Part shown: positions 14,295 to 23,909 of the stretch, piece by piece
Layout of the letters: the number at the start of each line of letters is the position of its first letter
Numbering within the stretch: position 1 is the first letter of the stretch
Source: a virus
Length of the DNA stretch: 52,227 nt
Virus record (IMG/VR): IMGVR_UViG_3300036766_000708
Span: 1 to 52,227 of that record
Direction: 5' to 3' (one strand)
Made by a program: the position numbers and the translations under genes
Notes under the pieces: generated by a model
Databases searched by the model: none
Seen by the model: only the letters and a program-made list of their open reading frames with translations
Told to the model about the DNA's origin: nothing

Positions 14295-14480
14295 GTGATC
14301 ACGAAAGAACTGCTGCACGCGAAGCTCGCCGATCTTGAACAGAGTCAACGGCAAGACATCGCCAACGCCAACGCGAAGGGCGGGGCGATCATGGTCCTCA
14401 AGGAAATGATCGCGAGCTGGGATGCCCCGGCGGAAATGATCGGCCCGGTGGGGCCAGTACCAGGACAGACGGAAGGGTAA
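14295..14480 (+). CDS. small coiled-coil protein, 61 aa
   Basis: GTG start with a clear AGGAGGA ribosome site. Residues 1-45 form one amphipathic helix (KELLHAKLADLEQSQRQDIANANAKGGAIMVLKEMI), and the tail is Pro/Gly-rich. Similar small helical proteins are common before phage connector genes. Function unknown. Confidence 0.6.
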   Translation: MITKELLHAKLADLEQSQRQDIANANAKGGAIMVLKEMIASWDAPAEMIGPVGPVPGQTEG

Positions 14481-14482
14481 TC

Positions 14483-14899
14483 ATGGCTTCAGGTGGAGAC
14501 ATTCTCGTCGTTCAAAAAGACTCTGAACGGCCCTTTGCTGCGGATACGGATCTGGAAGGAACCACGGGCGGCACGGTCACACTCGCCGCGGCTCGGACGA
14601 ACTTCCAGATTTACGTGCAGAAGATCGTCTTGTCGATCGTCACGCATGTGAACGCGAAGATCGTTACGTTCCAGGATAGTACCCCGTTGCAGTTGGCCGC
14701 GCACACCGATGCAACAGCCGCGGCGGGGGTCCCGTCAGTTGTGGCCTGGGACTTTGGGCCGCACGGCGCACCGCTGGCCGTCGACAAGGCATTCACGGTG
14801 ACGAATCCGGCGTCTGGGTGTGTTGGCCGGGTCCACGTCGAGGGGTACTACAAACCGGGCCGGACGCTCAATACCGGCATGGTGAACAGTCAACTCTAA
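14483..14899 (+). CDS. hypothetical virion protein, 138 aa
   Basis: Beta-rich protein (TLAAARTNFQIYVQKIVLSIVTHVNAKIVTFQD, then AFTVTNPASGCVGRVHVEGYY) resembling small capsid-decorating or head-completion proteins. Two bases after the preceding gene; its TAA overlaps the ATG of the next gene (TAATG). Confidence 0.55.
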   Translation: MASGGDILVVQKDSERPFAADTDLEGTTGGTVTLAAARTNFQIYVQKIVLSIVTHVNAKIVTFQDSTPLQLAAHTDATAAAGVPSVVAWDFGPHGAPLAVDKAFTVTNPASGCVGRVHVEGYYKPGRTLNTGMVNSQL

Positions 14900-15609
14900 T
14901 GGCGGCAACTACGGTCGCATCACTGCTGTCTCAAGCTCGGAAGCAACTGCGGGAACTTTCCGCGCGGTTCTGGGCGGATGATGAGCTGACGGAGATCATG
15001 CAGAACGGAGTGACGGACTTGTGGGGCGCGATCCTGGATGTTCATGGAGAACATTACCTCACGAGAAGTACCGCGCCGATTCTGCGCGCGGGTGATGACA
15101 AGATTTCCAACATGCCGGAGGATTGCTTCCGGGTGTTGGGAATTGAGCCGGCGGTACTCACGTCGGACGGGTCCGGCCGGCTGTTCAAGTTCTTCCCGCG
15201 CAAGTACACGCATCCGGAGTTCGCATTCGCCCGGTCCCTCACCGCGCAGGACCAGGGGATCGGCGGCATCATCTACTACCACGCGAGCGGGGCGGGATGG
15301 CCGGTCGACACGATGCAGATTTTGACCGCGCCGATCTTGTCGGCGGATCTTGCCCTCCGGATCATCTACAACCCCGGAATTACCCTCGGCAATGTCAACC
15401 CGATTCCGGGCGGGTCGGATAACGCGTTGAAAGCGTGGACGATTGCCTACGCGCGCGCGAAAGAGAACGAGACACAGACGCCGGACGCCGGCTGGTTGGC
15501 GATCTACGGCACGGAAAAGCAACTGATCCTCACCCGGATTACTCCGCGACAGGAACAAGAACCGGAAGTCGTCGAGGATTTCTTTGGTGGGATGGGGAGT
15601 AGCTACTAA
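14899..15609 (+). CDS. head-tail adaptor-like protein, 236 aa
   Basis: Helix-rich N-terminus (VASLLSQARKQLRELSARFWADDELTEIMQNGVTDLWGAILD), then MPEDCFRVLGIEP, and a closing helix (ALKAWTIAYARAKENETQTPDAGWLAIYGTEKQLIL). This architecture, with a W-x-D-x-E-L segment near residue 25 and a C-terminal helix packing on the portal, is typical of podoviral adaptors and DUF6682-like proteins. The overlapping start and place after the head genes support the call; assignment is by pattern, not alignment. Confidence 0.7.
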   Translation: MAATTVASLLSQARKQLRELSARFWADDELTEIMQNGVTDLWGAILDVHGEHYLTRSTAPILRAGDDKISNMPEDCFRVLGIEPAVLTSDGSGRLFKFFPRKYTHPEFAFARSLTAQDQGIGGIIYYHASGAGWPVDTMQILTAPILSADLALRIIYNPGITLGNVNPIPGGSDNALKAWTIAYARAKENETQTPDAGWLAIYGTEKQLILTRITPRQEQEPEVVEDFFGGMGSSY

Positions 15610-16697
15610 TGTCACGCATTGCAATCTTCCTGGTTCTGCTGTTGGCGCTCGCGGCTAATGCGTTCGCACAAGCGCCGGTCATCATCGGCGGCGGCTCGCC
15701 CGCGGAAATCGTGTTGATGGTCAACGGCAACGTGTATCTCCGGATCGCCGCAGACGGGTCCATCAAAACCGAAAACGGCGCGCGGTTCACGATTGGGTCA
15801 ACAGGTACCTCCGGACAGTTCACGACGGAGGATCCACCGAACAGCTTTCCGACTGCGACGCTGAATGAAACGCTTCTGAAGAACGACTTGTCCGGGGCAG
15901 GGGTACTTGCGGTCAAGAACAGCAACGTCGCCGGATACAGCGCCTACACCGCGCGCGCGTCGACCGGACATGAAGTGTTCGCGTTCGGGTACGGCAATGC
16001 CAGCGTTGGGCCGGCGATCTTCCAGGATGCGAACTACATCGAGACATGGTCCGGGGTGAGTACCGCTGCGGCTCCGAAACGGCTGGTCTTCGCGGCGGAC
16101 GGGAACTATGGATCGGTGGGCTCGAATTTCCGATTCTATCAACGGCAGTCGATCGAGACAGACGGCGGGGTCAAGTGGTGGAAGCTGATTCCATCCGGTA
16201 CCTCGCAAGTGGAAACGATGTCGCTGTTGCCGAATGGCGGACTCGGGATCGGGCTGGCGACGCCGATCACGATGCTCCACCTTAAGACGCAGAACGCGCT
16301 GCAAGCCGCGGTCACGATCGATGAATACAGCCTATCCCCGGCGGTCATCGGCCGTAAAGCAAACGGCGGTGTCGACAGTGCGACGGCCGCGGTCAACACG
16401 AATACGCTGCTCTCTCTCGCGGCATACGGGTACGAGTCGGCGGCGTTTGCGACGGTATCCGCGGCGGTGATTAACGCGGTTGCCACGGAAACGCATTCAT
16501 CGACCGCGCACGGGTCCCGTTTCGATTTCCTCGTGACGCCAGACACATCGACCACGAAAGCCGTGCAAATGAGCATTCGCCCGACTCAGTGGATTGTCGG
16601 ATCGATGGTGACGCCGGCTTCGTCGGGGACGCGGTATCTCTGCATCAGTACCGCGGGCGTGATCACATCGTCCGCTTCGGCTTGCTCCGGCACATAA
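15609..16697 (+). CDS. fibre-like protein with signal-peptide-like N-terminus, 362 aa
   Basis: Residues 1-20 (MSRIAIFLVLLLALAANAFA) are a textbook signal peptide with an AFA-Q cleavage site. The rest reads like a trimeric tail fibre: SIKTENGARFTIGST, LPNGGLGIGLATPITMLHLK (the GIG...P-x-x-LH motif of fibre repeats) and a C-terminal RYLCISTAGVITSSASACSGT cap. Export of a virion protein is unexpected, so it may be a secreted or surface-displayed fibre homologue rather than a tail fibre. ATG overlaps the preceding stop. Confidence 0.65.
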   Translation: MSRIAIFLVLLLALAANAFAQAPVIIGGGSPAEIVLMVNGNVYLRIAADGSIKTENGARFTIGSTGTSGQFTTEDPPNSFPTATLNETLLKNDLSGAGVLAVKNSNVAGYSAYTARASTGHEVFAFGYGNASVGPAIFQDANYIETWSGVSTAAAPKRLVFAADGNYGSVGSNFRFYQRQSIETDGGVKWWKLIPSGTSQVETMSLLPNGGLGIGLATPITMLHLKTQNALQAAVTIDEYSLSPAVIGRKANGGVDSATAAVNTNTLLSLAAYGYESAAFATVSAAVINAVATETHSSTAHGSRFDFLVTPDTSTTKAVQMSIRPTQWIVGSMVTPASSGTRYLCISTAGVITSSASACSGT

Positions 16698-16708
16698 GGA
16701 CACGATCC

Positions 16709-17098
16709 ATGTCTGAATCACAGAACAACCTCACCCTCCTCGTCAACCAACAGGACGCGGACGGCGCGAACGTGGTGAATCGATCGATCGGTGCGATCGG
16801 CTACGCGGGTTTGGCCGGCGAGTTCCACACCGGGAAGCTGATTGATGCCAGCCTGCACGCGCTCGACCTGCCGACCGTGAACATCTTGCAGTTTGTGTTC
16901 CACAACACCCACGCGACAGCGGTCATCACCATCACGGGTACTGTTCAAGGTGGTGCATCGCAAACCATCGCGAAAGTCCAACCCGGCGGCGTGTTTGCGA
17001 ACTGGTGTGCGAGTACCAGTGCAACGGCCGGATACACCGCGTTGGGCGTCCAGTCCGACATCGCGAACGCCACGTTTGAAATGTTCTTGGGCGGCTAA
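16709..17098 (+). CDS. hypothetical virion protein, 129 aa
   Basis: ATG at 16709 is chosen because AAGGACACGATCC precedes it and the upstream in-frame start lies in the previous gene. The product is beta-rich (ATAVITITGTVQGGASQTIAKVQPGGVFANW), like a small jelly-roll, and lies between fibre and tail propeller genes. No family recognised. Confidence 0.55.
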   Translation: MSESQNNLTLLVNQQDADGANVVNRSIGAIGYAGLAGEFHTGKLIDASLHALDLPTVNILQFVFHNTHATAVITITGTVQGGASQTIAKVQPGGVFANWCASTSATAGYTALGVQSDIANATFEMFLGG

Positions 17099-17100
17099 TC

Positions 17101-18747
17101 ATGCCGTCAGGAACCCTTCGTGTCACCCAGTTCGGTCAGGGCGGCGTCAACGTCGATGCCAACCCGCTGGACATGGCGGATAACGAACTGCGATCGTCAC
17201 AGAACGCCGAGCATACCGGCTTGAGCGGGCGCAAGGGCGGGCTCAGTACTCGACAGGGACTGGCGCAGTTCAATACCTCGAGGCTGAGCGGCGCGGTCCT
17301 TGGCGGGATCGAGATGCCCGTTGCAGGTACCGGCGGGGCTCCGGCCGCGGGCGGAGGCGGAAACAATACCGGCTCGCCCATTCCCGGCATTACCGGCGAC
17401 AACCTCGGCGCGGGGTTGACGATCGATAGCAGCACAAACGTCGGAGCCGCGACGCCGCCCAGTGAACCACTCGGCCAATCTGGGGTGCTGTTTGGCGGGT
17501 CCCGGTTGCTGCTCATTGGACGCCACGACGACGATCTCAATGTGTTGAGTAAGCAGACCGGGTACGGGTGGTACCTCACGTCGAAGGAATGCCAGGACGA
17601 CGCGCTCAAGATTACCTCCGGATCGGGCGGGTGTGTCGTGGGTCCGTTTGGCTTTCCCGTCGATTCGACGCCGCGGTACTCCCCCGCGTCGGACACCGCC
17701 GATTCGGTCAACCACGGGCAGCAGGGATACGCCGAAGCGAACGGGGTCCTCTACTACGGGGCGGCGTTTGATACGGCTTTCGATGTCAACCCCACGAAGG
17801 CGACCCTGCGACGCTACGACGGGCACACGGACTCGCTGGTGTGTACCTTCCCCCACAACAACTACCTCGTGACAGCGGTCGCGTCGTTCAAAACCAGCGT
17901 GTCCTGCGTGCTCGTGAAGTACGCGGACGGGAATGTCTGCTACGTGGCGGTGTTGGACAAAGAATTCGGGATCCCCGCCTACTTCCACGGGCGCATTTTC
18001 AAAGTCACCGGGCTCGACGCGGGTAATTATGCCCTGACGGAGATTTTCAATTCCCTCAACCCGGCGAACGGCGCACCATTCGTCAGCTCCCACACCACCG
18101 GGTTTGCGCCGTACGTGCTGGAAAACTTTGGCGGGAATCTGTGGTTCGGGATGTGGCGCGGGCATCAGATTCTTGATTCGGATCTCGACCCCTACATCGT
18201 GCAACTGCAAGGGAGCGGCTTCGTCATCGCCAATAACGTCTCCGCGGATCACAGTTCGACCAAACTGTCTGACGTGTCCTGTATGCGGCCGTTTCAAGGG
18301 TCGTTGTTTTTCGGGTATCGCGTGCATTCCAACGATACCGGCGGGTACACCCCGCAATTTGCCAAGATCATGAAACTCGACCCGGACGGCACCCTGACGG
18401 AGTCGTTGAACACAGACGATGGGGGTACCGCGGCGGATACCAATGCGGCGGCCGCGATGCGGCTATTCGGCGGGAATTTGTACGCGACGCTATTCAATCC
18501 GAGTTCGCCGTCGACCGCGTCGGTCAAGAAATTCGACGGGGCGTCGTGGACGACGGTGTTGAATTTTGCTTCATTGGGTGTCCCGCTCAACCTCGGTGTC
18601 GATGATGGGGTGTTGTACACCTGGGGCGAGGACATCTTGTACTCGTCGTTGGACGGGATCACCTGGACGAATCGCTCCGCACACCTGAACGCGAACATGG
18701 ATTCTCACGATCACCCCATGAGCGCCCTCTACGGGGTGGACCAGTAA
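17101..18747 (+). CDS. tail beta-propeller protein, 548 aa
   Basis: N-terminus (GTLRVTQFGQGGVNVDANPLDMADNELRSSQNAEH) matches the start of podoviral tail-stabilisation proteins that wrap the tail hub. It is followed by Gly-rich linkers and many WYL/GNLW-type blades (YGWYLTS, GGNLWFGMWRG, LFGGNLYATLF, GVLYTWGEDILYSS). Probably a tail hub or stabilisation component. Its stop overlaps the next gene's ATG, and the pair probably act together. Confidence 0.7.
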   Translation: MPSGTLRVTQFGQGGVNVDANPLDMADNELRSSQNAEHTGLSGRKGGLSTRQGLAQFNTSRLSGAVLGGIEMPVAGTGGAPAAGGGGNNTGSPIPGITGDNLGAGLTIDSSTNVGAATPPSEPLGQSGVLFGGSRLLLIGRHDDDLNVLSKQTGYGWYLTSKECQDDALKITSGSGGCVVGPFGFPVDSTPRYSPASDTADSVNHGQQGYAEANGVLYYGAAFDTAFDVNPTKATLRRYDGHTDSLVCTFPHNNYLVTAVASFKTSVSCVLVKYADGNVCYVAVLDKEFGIPAYFHGRIFKVTGLDAGNYALTEIFNSLNPANGAPFVSSHTTGFAPYVLENFGGNLWFGMWRGHQILDSDLDPYIVQLQGSGFVIANNVSADHSSTKLSDVSCMRPFQGSLFFGYRVHSNDTGGYTPQFAKIMKLDPDGTLTESLNTDDGGTAADTNAAAAMRLFGGNLYATLFNPSSPSTASVKKFDGASWTTVLNFASLGVPLNLGVDDGVLYTWGEDILYSSLDGITWTNRSAHLNANMDSHDHPMSALYGVDQ

Positions 18748-20315
18748 TGGCCTTCACCCTGGTGCAGTCGGGCGAGACGTTGTATTCCGTCAACACGGAT
18801 GGTGGATGGACCGCGTTGGTACTGCCGGCGGGAATTATCTTGTCGGCGCTGCGGGTCCCGCGGTTCGAGCGATTCAAACGGTACGTGATCCTCGTCAATA
18901 CTCCGTCGCGGCCCTTGTCGATCGACGTGTTCGGGGTCGTCCGGGTTCTGACGCCACTGACACCGGGGTCCGCGATCGTACTCTCGAACGCGAACGGTGG
19001 GACACTGAGCGGGACCTTTGAAGCGGTCGAGACATTCCGTATTCTCGACGCGCTAGGCAACGTGATCAGCGAAAGCGATTACAGTCCGGTGTCGAACAGC
19101 GAGACGATCACGACCGACTATCTGAATGCCACCAATGTCCTGGTGTCGACTGACGACATCACCGATCGGCAACTGTACCGCACGACCGACAACGGCGCGG
19201 TGTTTTTCCCGTGGATTGTGATCGACGGTAACATCATCACGTCCATCAATGACGATACGCCCGACTCAGGCTTGGGCATCGTGTCCGCGCCGATTCGCGG
19301 GGCGGCACCGGATCTGACGCTGATCAAGGAATGGGCAGGGCGGCTCTGGGGTGTCGACCGTGCCGACATGGATAACCTCCGGTGGACGGAAGCGGGCACG
19401 ATGTTCGCCTGGGGTGCGCTCAACACCCTTCCGATTCCACACATCGGCGAGGATTCGTACGGGATTACCGCGCTGATTCCCCGCCGAAACGCCCTCGGGG
19501 TTGGCCGCAAGAAAGGCTTGCAGCAAATCACCGGGTCGACGCTGGCGAATATCAAACCGACCACGCTCCAGGAAGAATGCGGTGTTGAATCGCAAGAGTC
19601 GGTTGTCGTGTATCAGGATCGCGCATTTTTCCTCTGGCGTGACGGGGTGTACTGCTGGGACGACAACGGGGTCAACTGCGTCAGTGACGAAAAGGTCCGG
19701 TCCTGGTTCGCGACCGATGATGTGTTTAACCGGGCGATGTTTCAGCGGGCATTCGCGGTGCTCGACGAAGCGGACGGCATGTATTTGCTGTTTCTCGCGT
19801 CCGCTGGAAGCAATGTGATTGACCGGTGGGTCGCGTACGACATCTCGCAACAATCCTGGTGGGGTCCGCACAAAACCGACGCGTTTGATCCGTCGTCCGC
19901 GTTCCTGGTCCGGGGATCCAACGGGTACCCGTTCCACATGATTGGCAGTCGACAAGGATTCCTGTCGCTCAACGTCGCCGCGAAAAACGATTGGGGCGTG
20001 CATCCGATCGCGATGCGGACAGTCGGGAAACCGCATGATGCGCTCGAACCGGACTTCGAGAAGGTCTGGGGCGAGTGTTCCATCCTCGGGAAGGTACAAC
20101 CGAGTGGGATCATTACCATCACGCCGGCCGTGGGTGATTTCGACACGATCGTGGACACAGCGTCGATCGCGTACGACATGACGACAGGCCGGCAGAACAT
20201 CGGCCGGATCGGGTTCGGCGCACTGGCGCAACTGACATTCGAGCACGCGACGTTGAACGAAGATGTGCTGATTTACGGGTACGAATTGCCTTTCATCGTG
20301 ACAGGACGGCGGTAG
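18747..20315 (+). CDS. tail stabilisation/tubular protein, 522 aa
   Basis: Reads as a propeller-like protein: FKRYVILVNTPSRPLSIDVF, RQLYRTTDNGAVFFPW, LIKEWAGRLWGVDRADMDNLRWTEAG, ALGVGRKKGLQQITGS, DRAFFLWRDGVYCWDDNGV, WVAYDISQQSWWGP. These segments are typical of P22 gp10-like or T7 gp12-like tail proteins. Overlaps the end of the preceding propeller gene. Supports a podovirus tail. Confidence 0.75.
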   Translation: MAFTLVQSGETLYSVNTDGGWTALVLPAGIILSALRVPRFERFKRYVILVNTPSRPLSIDVFGVVRVLTPLTPGSAIVLSNANGGTLSGTFEAVETFRILDALGNVISESDYSPVSNSETITTDYLNATNVLVSTDDITDRQLYRTTDNGAVFFPWIVIDGNIITSINDDTPDSGLGIVSAPIRGAAPDLTLIKEWAGRLWGVDRADMDNLRWTEAGTMFAWGALNTLPIPHIGEDSYGITALIPRRNALGVGRKKGLQQITGSTLANIKPTTLQEECGVESQESVVVYQDRAFFLWRDGVYCWDDNGVNCVSDEKVRSWFATDDVFNRAMFQRAFAVLDEADGMYLLFLASAGSNVIDRWVAYDISQQSWWGPHKTDAFDPSSAFLVRGSNGYPFHMIGSRQGFLSLNVAAKNDWGVHPIAMRTVGKPHDALEPDFEKVWGECSILGKVQPSGIITITPAVGDFDTIVDTASIAYDMTTGRQNIGRIGFGALAQLTFEHATLNEDVLIYGYELPFIVTGRR

Positions 20316-20328
20316 GGAGAACAGCATC

Positions 20329-21063
20329 ATGGCGACGACCAATCCATACGATCAGTACGGCACCGGGAACTATGCCGGACGGGATCAGATCATCAACGGA
20401 CAGACGTACAAGCAGTACTCGCCTGAGTGGTACGCCAAAATGCGGGAAACGCAGGTGCGCGGCGGGTCCACCGCGGGACAGACGGCCGCGGCCTACACGT
20501 CTGAAGCCTTAAAAGGGTTTCCCTCGATCGCCGGATTGACGGGTGGAAGTGGATCCGTGTCCGGCGCATCCGGGGCCGGCGGTGGGGCCGGTACGGGTGT
20601 CACAGGCGGCGGCGGGGGTAACGGTGTGCCCTCGGTCGGCGGGCTCGAACTCCCGAACATGGACGCCTCGAACTCCGCGACGTTCTCGCGCGCCAAAGAT
20701 GCGGTCGGGCAGCAATCCCGTGCGGCGCTCACGTCGCTCAACGATGAACTCGGCGCGCAGGGACAGATCGGCGGCGGGGCACAGGTACAAGGTACCCGCG
20801 ACATCATCCAGTCCGGCGCGGGGAACTTGGGTGAAGTGTCGCGTGATCTCGCGATCCAGAACTCCAATCAAGCCGCGGATTTCGCGAAAACCCGGTACTC
20901 CGGCGGGATCACTCAACGCGGACAGGATATTCAGTCACAGGAAGCTGCGGCCCAACTGGAACTCGCGCGCCAACAGCAACAGCAAAACACGTTGTTCCGT
21001 CTGCTGTCGTTGGCGACGCAAGGATTGTCGTCCTCGTACTCCAGCGATCAGCCGGTGTACTAA
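20329..21063 (+). CDS. Gly-rich helical virion protein, 244 aa; possible ejection protein
   Basis: Short N-terminal domain (YDQYGTGNYAGRDQIINGQTYKQYSPEWYAKMRE), a long Gly/Ser linker (~65-105), then a Gln/Ala-rich helix (SFNR-type, SQEAAAQLELARQQQQQNTL). Such linker-plus-helix proteins in podovirus tail regions are often ejected with the DNA or form tail needles. Placed after tail proteins and before a fibre. Assignment is inference. Confidence 0.55.
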   Translation: MATTNPYDQYGTGNYAGRDQIINGQTYKQYSPEWYAKMRETQVRGGSTAGQTAAAYTSEALKGFPSIAGLTGGSGSVSGASGAGGGAGTGVTGGGGGNGVPSVGGLELPNMDASNSATFSRAKDAVGQQSRAALTSLNDELGAQGQIGGGAQVQGTRDIIQSGAGNLGEVSRDLAIQNSNQAADFAKTRYSGGITQRGQDIQSQEAAAQLELARQQQQQNTLFRLLSLATQGLSSSYSSDQPVY

Positions 21064-21072
21064 GGCGGGGTG

Positions 21073-22470
21073 ATGTCCACCACTGTCCGATCACAGCCGT
21101 ACCAGTTGTCCTGGTCGGATCCTGTCGGGTCCATCGACACTGTCAATACCCGTCTGGGTAAGCAGTTGGTCGATGCGAACGAGATGTTTGACATTTTGTT
21201 CAGTGACCTCGCGGGTGTGGCGGACGATCTGGCGAATATCGACACCAGCGGCGGGCTGACATCGCCGGTCGGCGTGGTGGACGGTGGAACTGGCCTGATC
21301 ACGGTCGCGCAAGGAGACCTCCTGTACGGGTCCGCGGCAGATGTCCTCTCGGTCCTCGCGAAAGACGCCAACGCGACTCGGTACTTGAGCAACACCGGAG
21401 CCTCGAACAATCCCGCGTGGGCACAAGTCAATCTCGCCAACGGGGTCACAGGTAATCTCGGCGTCACGCATCTGAACAGTGGGACATCCGCCGGGGCGAC
21501 CACCTTCTGGCGCGGCGACGGGGTCTGGGCGGTTCCAGCGGGCACAGCAACGGGTACTGTTACCCACACCGCCGGAGCCCTCACCGCCAGCGCCCTGGTG
21601 GTCGGCAACGCGGCGGACGACATCAAGGTCCTCGCGTCACTCGGAACGACCACGACGCTCCTTCACGGCAATGCCGCGGGACTGCCGACATTCAGTGCGG
21701 TGGATCTCGCAAACGATGTCACGGGTAATCTCCCGGTGGGGAATTTGAACGGCGGCAGTGCGGCATCCTCGGCGACCTTTTGGCGCGGAGACGGATCGTG
21801 GGCCACGCTGGCGAGTGCGAACGCGGCCTATACGTTCTATCAACAAAAATGGCACGCGATCATGGCCAGTTCGTCGAGTGCCAGCGTGGTCGGCATTGGT
21901 CCGACCGGCTCCAACACCGGCACCGGCATTTCTGTAGTGGTCGACACCGCCGATGTGTGGGCGCGCATCAGTACCGCGTCCAGCGGGTCTCGTGTGTTCT
22001 GGGGCGCGGTGAATACGCTGGCGCAATTCCAGAACGATCCTACGTACATCTTTCGGATTCGTACGGGTTCGGACATCACGAGTGTGCGCTTGTGGTGGAT
22101 GCTGGGCGGGGATACGGTCGTGGGGAACTCCGACACCATGCCCGCCAACAGTGTCGGTGTCCGTTACAGCACCGTGACGGCTGATGCGGGGTTCATCGGC
22201 TGTACCACGAATAATGCAGGCACACAATCGACATCGGCCTCGATCGCGAACATCGCCGCGAGCACGATCTATGTCATCAAAATCGTCGTGAGCGGGGACG
22301 GCACTGTGTTTACGTTCACCGTCAATGGGGGTACCCCGGTCGTGATGAACTCCGGTAACTTACCCGTGGTGACGACCAACATCAATTTTCACGTAGCGTT
22401 GGCTCCTCAAGTCGCGTCGTCGCGTGTCATGGATGCTGCTTTTATTTACGGGGAATTCCCCCCGTACTAA
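21073..22470 (+). CDS. tail fibre protein with internal repeats, 465 aa
   Basis: N-terminal virion-anchor-like segment ([34 protein letters not shown]), then two clear repeats: [32 protein letters not shown] and [15 protein letters not shown]...[12 protein letters not shown] (residues ~125-155 and ~220-250), the LNGGTxAxxxTFWRGDGTW motif of phage fibres. The C-terminal ~210 residues form a lectin-like beta domain, probably the receptor-binding part. ATG at 21073 has AAGGCGGGG before it; an in-frame GTG at 21070 is possible. Confidence 0.8.
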   Translation: MSTTVRSQPYQLSWSDPVGSIDTVNTRLGKQLVDANEMFDILFSDLAGVADDLANIDTSGGLTSPVGVVDGGTGLITVAQGDLLYGSAADVLSVLAKDANATRYLSNTGASNNPAWAQVNLANGVTGNLGVTHLNSGTSAGATTFWRGDGVWAVPAGTATGTVTHTAGALTASALVVGNAADDIKVLASLGTTTTLLHGNAAGLPTFSAVDLANDVTGNLPVGNLNGGSAASSATFWRGDGSWATLASANAAYTFYQQKWHAIMASSSSASVVGIGPTGSNTGTGISVVVDTADVWARISTASSGSRVFWGAVNTLAQFQNDPTYIFRIRTGSDITSVRLWWMLGGDTVVGNSDTMPANSVGVRYSTVTADAGFIGCTTNNAGTQSTSASIANIAASTIYVIKIVVSGDGTVFTFTVNGGTPVVMNSGNLPVVTTNINFHVALAPQVASSRVMDAAFIYGEFPPY

Positions 22471-22498
22471 GGGAATTCACGAAATCATAGCTCTACGG

Positions 22499-22531
22499 TC
22501 ACTGATTCACTGATGGCATGATTCATGCCAT
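22499..22531 (+). promoter_or_regulatory. TCACTGAT tandem plus 19-bp palindrome
   Basis: TCACTGATTCACTGAT is a tandem of an 8-mer; its first 12 bases are the reverse complement of the 12-mer at 9395 and 43580. It is followed by ATGGCATGATTCATGCCAT (22513-22531), palindromic around one base. The group ends 21 bases before the ATG at 22553, so it looks like an operator or promoter for the ejection-protein genes. Confidence 0.5.
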
Positions 22532-22552
22532 ACTACGTCTGAAGGATTCACT

Positions 22553-22861
22553 ATGCCTGCTCCTACCTTACTCGGGCCGCAGCGGAAGCTGGAATGGGAC
22601 CCCCTGACGAACTCCTGGGCACCGACGCAGCGGACAGACGAGGACTACCAGAAGACGTTTGCGGAGAACATCAAACGCGGCGGGTTTCCGGTATTCGGGG
22701 CCACGAAAGCAACCCCAGACCCACAGCCGTTCGAGGGGATGGCGACTGGGGACCCGTGGGCGCGGCCAAGTCTTCAGGCGTTGATGGAACAGAACGACCC
22801 CAACAGCGAAATCAACAAACTCCAGAAGGGCCGCAAGACTGCTGGTGGGAGGGTCCTGTAA
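22553..22861 (+). CDS. hypothetical protein, 102 aa
   Basis: Small, soluble, mostly disordered-looking protein with Trp/Pro segments (KLEWDPLTNSWAPTQ, ATGDPWARPSLQALMEQNDP). First of a three-gene run with two large, probably ejected proteins; its TAA overlaps the next ATG. Function unknown; chaperone or minor virion protein are guesses. Confidence 0.55.
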   Translation: MPAPTLLGPQRKLEWDPLTNSWAPTQRTDEDYQKTFAENIKRGGFPVFGATKATPDPQPFEGMATGDPWARPSLQALMEQNDPNSEINKLQKGRKTAGGRVL

Positions 22862-23898
22862 TGCCGTACACGATGACTCCCGGTGCTGGACTCGCCGGCC
22901 CGGTCAAACAGAAAACCCCGATCGACGCACTGGCGGAATTTCTCGGCGTGGATAGTACGGAAGTCCCGGCCATGAGTGGGACGGTGTCGGGTGCCGGATC
23001 GCCCTCGCTCGAACTCGCGCAGCTTCGCGGCGGGCGGGCAGACGAACTCGCAACCAACGTCGCCAGTGGCGCGGCTTCCCCTGGTTCAGACCGTCTATTG
23101 TCGATGCTTCGCGGCGAAATGGACAGCGATCCGGATACGGGTGTCGCGGCGCAGAAGCAGGCGGCTGCGAACACGGAAGCGAGCTATCAGCAGTACGGGG
23201 ATCTGCCCCGACAACAGCGACAGGAAGCGTTGGACGCGAAGCTGGCCGTGGGTCGCATTCCCGGTGAAACGGCACGCGACGTCGCCCACATCAACGCCAG
23301 CGGAGACATCGCGAAACAGGCATTGGCGAACGAAGGGTCCGCGTACGTCGCAGAGACCAACGCGGGAGCCAAAGGAGGCGGTGGATCTCGACTACCGTCT
23401 GGCCTTATGGAACGCATCGCGGGTGCGCACACTGCGCTCAATACATTGGATGAACTCGAACAGCTGTACCCAAAGGTGCAGGGGTTCGTGAACGGGATGG
23501 GACCGGTCGCAGGACGCATGAGTGAGTTCATGCAGGGCGTCCCCGGTATGCCGTCGAATCCCGACTTCAACGGATTCACCGCGCGGTCCTCGACCCTCGC
23601 CAACGCGGTTATCAAAGCCATTACCGGTGCGCAGATGTCTGAACCGGAAGCCGTCCGCATCATGAAACAGATTCCCACGGTCCACGATCGATCGGACGTG
23701 TGGAAATCAAAAACTACGGCGATGCGCTCGAATCTCGCCAGCACCGTCCAGAACATTCAAAACGAAAATCAAAGCGGACAAGGCGGGCCGGGATTGTCGC
23801 GCGATCGGTTGATGCAGATCGCCGCGTCGCTGGGATTGAGCGTTGGTGGCGACAGCGGAGACGATCCGTACGCCAATCCCGACTACCAGCCCCAGTAA
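22861..23898 (+). CDS. internal virion/ejection-type protein, 345 aa
   Basis: ATG at 22861 overlaps the preceding TAA. Long helical protein: Gln/Ala-rich middle (AAQKQAAANTEASYQQYGDLPRQQRQEAL), then GFNGFTARSSTLANAVIKAITGAQMSEPEAVRIMKQIPTVHDRSDVWKSK (residues ~240-290), a segment I know from many podoviral internal proteins. Probably packaged inside the head and ejected. Adjacent gene also has membrane-active features. Confidence 0.65.
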   Translation: MPYTMTPGAGLAGPVKQKTPIDALAEFLGVDSTEVPAMSGTVSGAGSPSLELAQLRGGRADELATNVASGAASPGSDRLLSMLRGEMDSDPDTGVAAQKQAAANTEASYQQYGDLPRQQRQEALDAKLAVGRIPGETARDVAHINASGDIAKQALANEGSAYVAETNAGAKGGGGSRLPSGLMERIAGAHTALNTLDELEQLYPKVQGFVNGMGPVAGRMSEFMQGVPGMPSNPDFNGFTARSSTLANAVIKAITGAQMSEPEAVRIMKQIPTVHDRSDVWKSKTTAMRSNLASTVQNIQNENQSGQGGPGLSRDRLMQIAASLGLSVGGDSGDDPYANPDYQPQ

Positions 23899-23909
23899 AG
23901 GATTCGATC

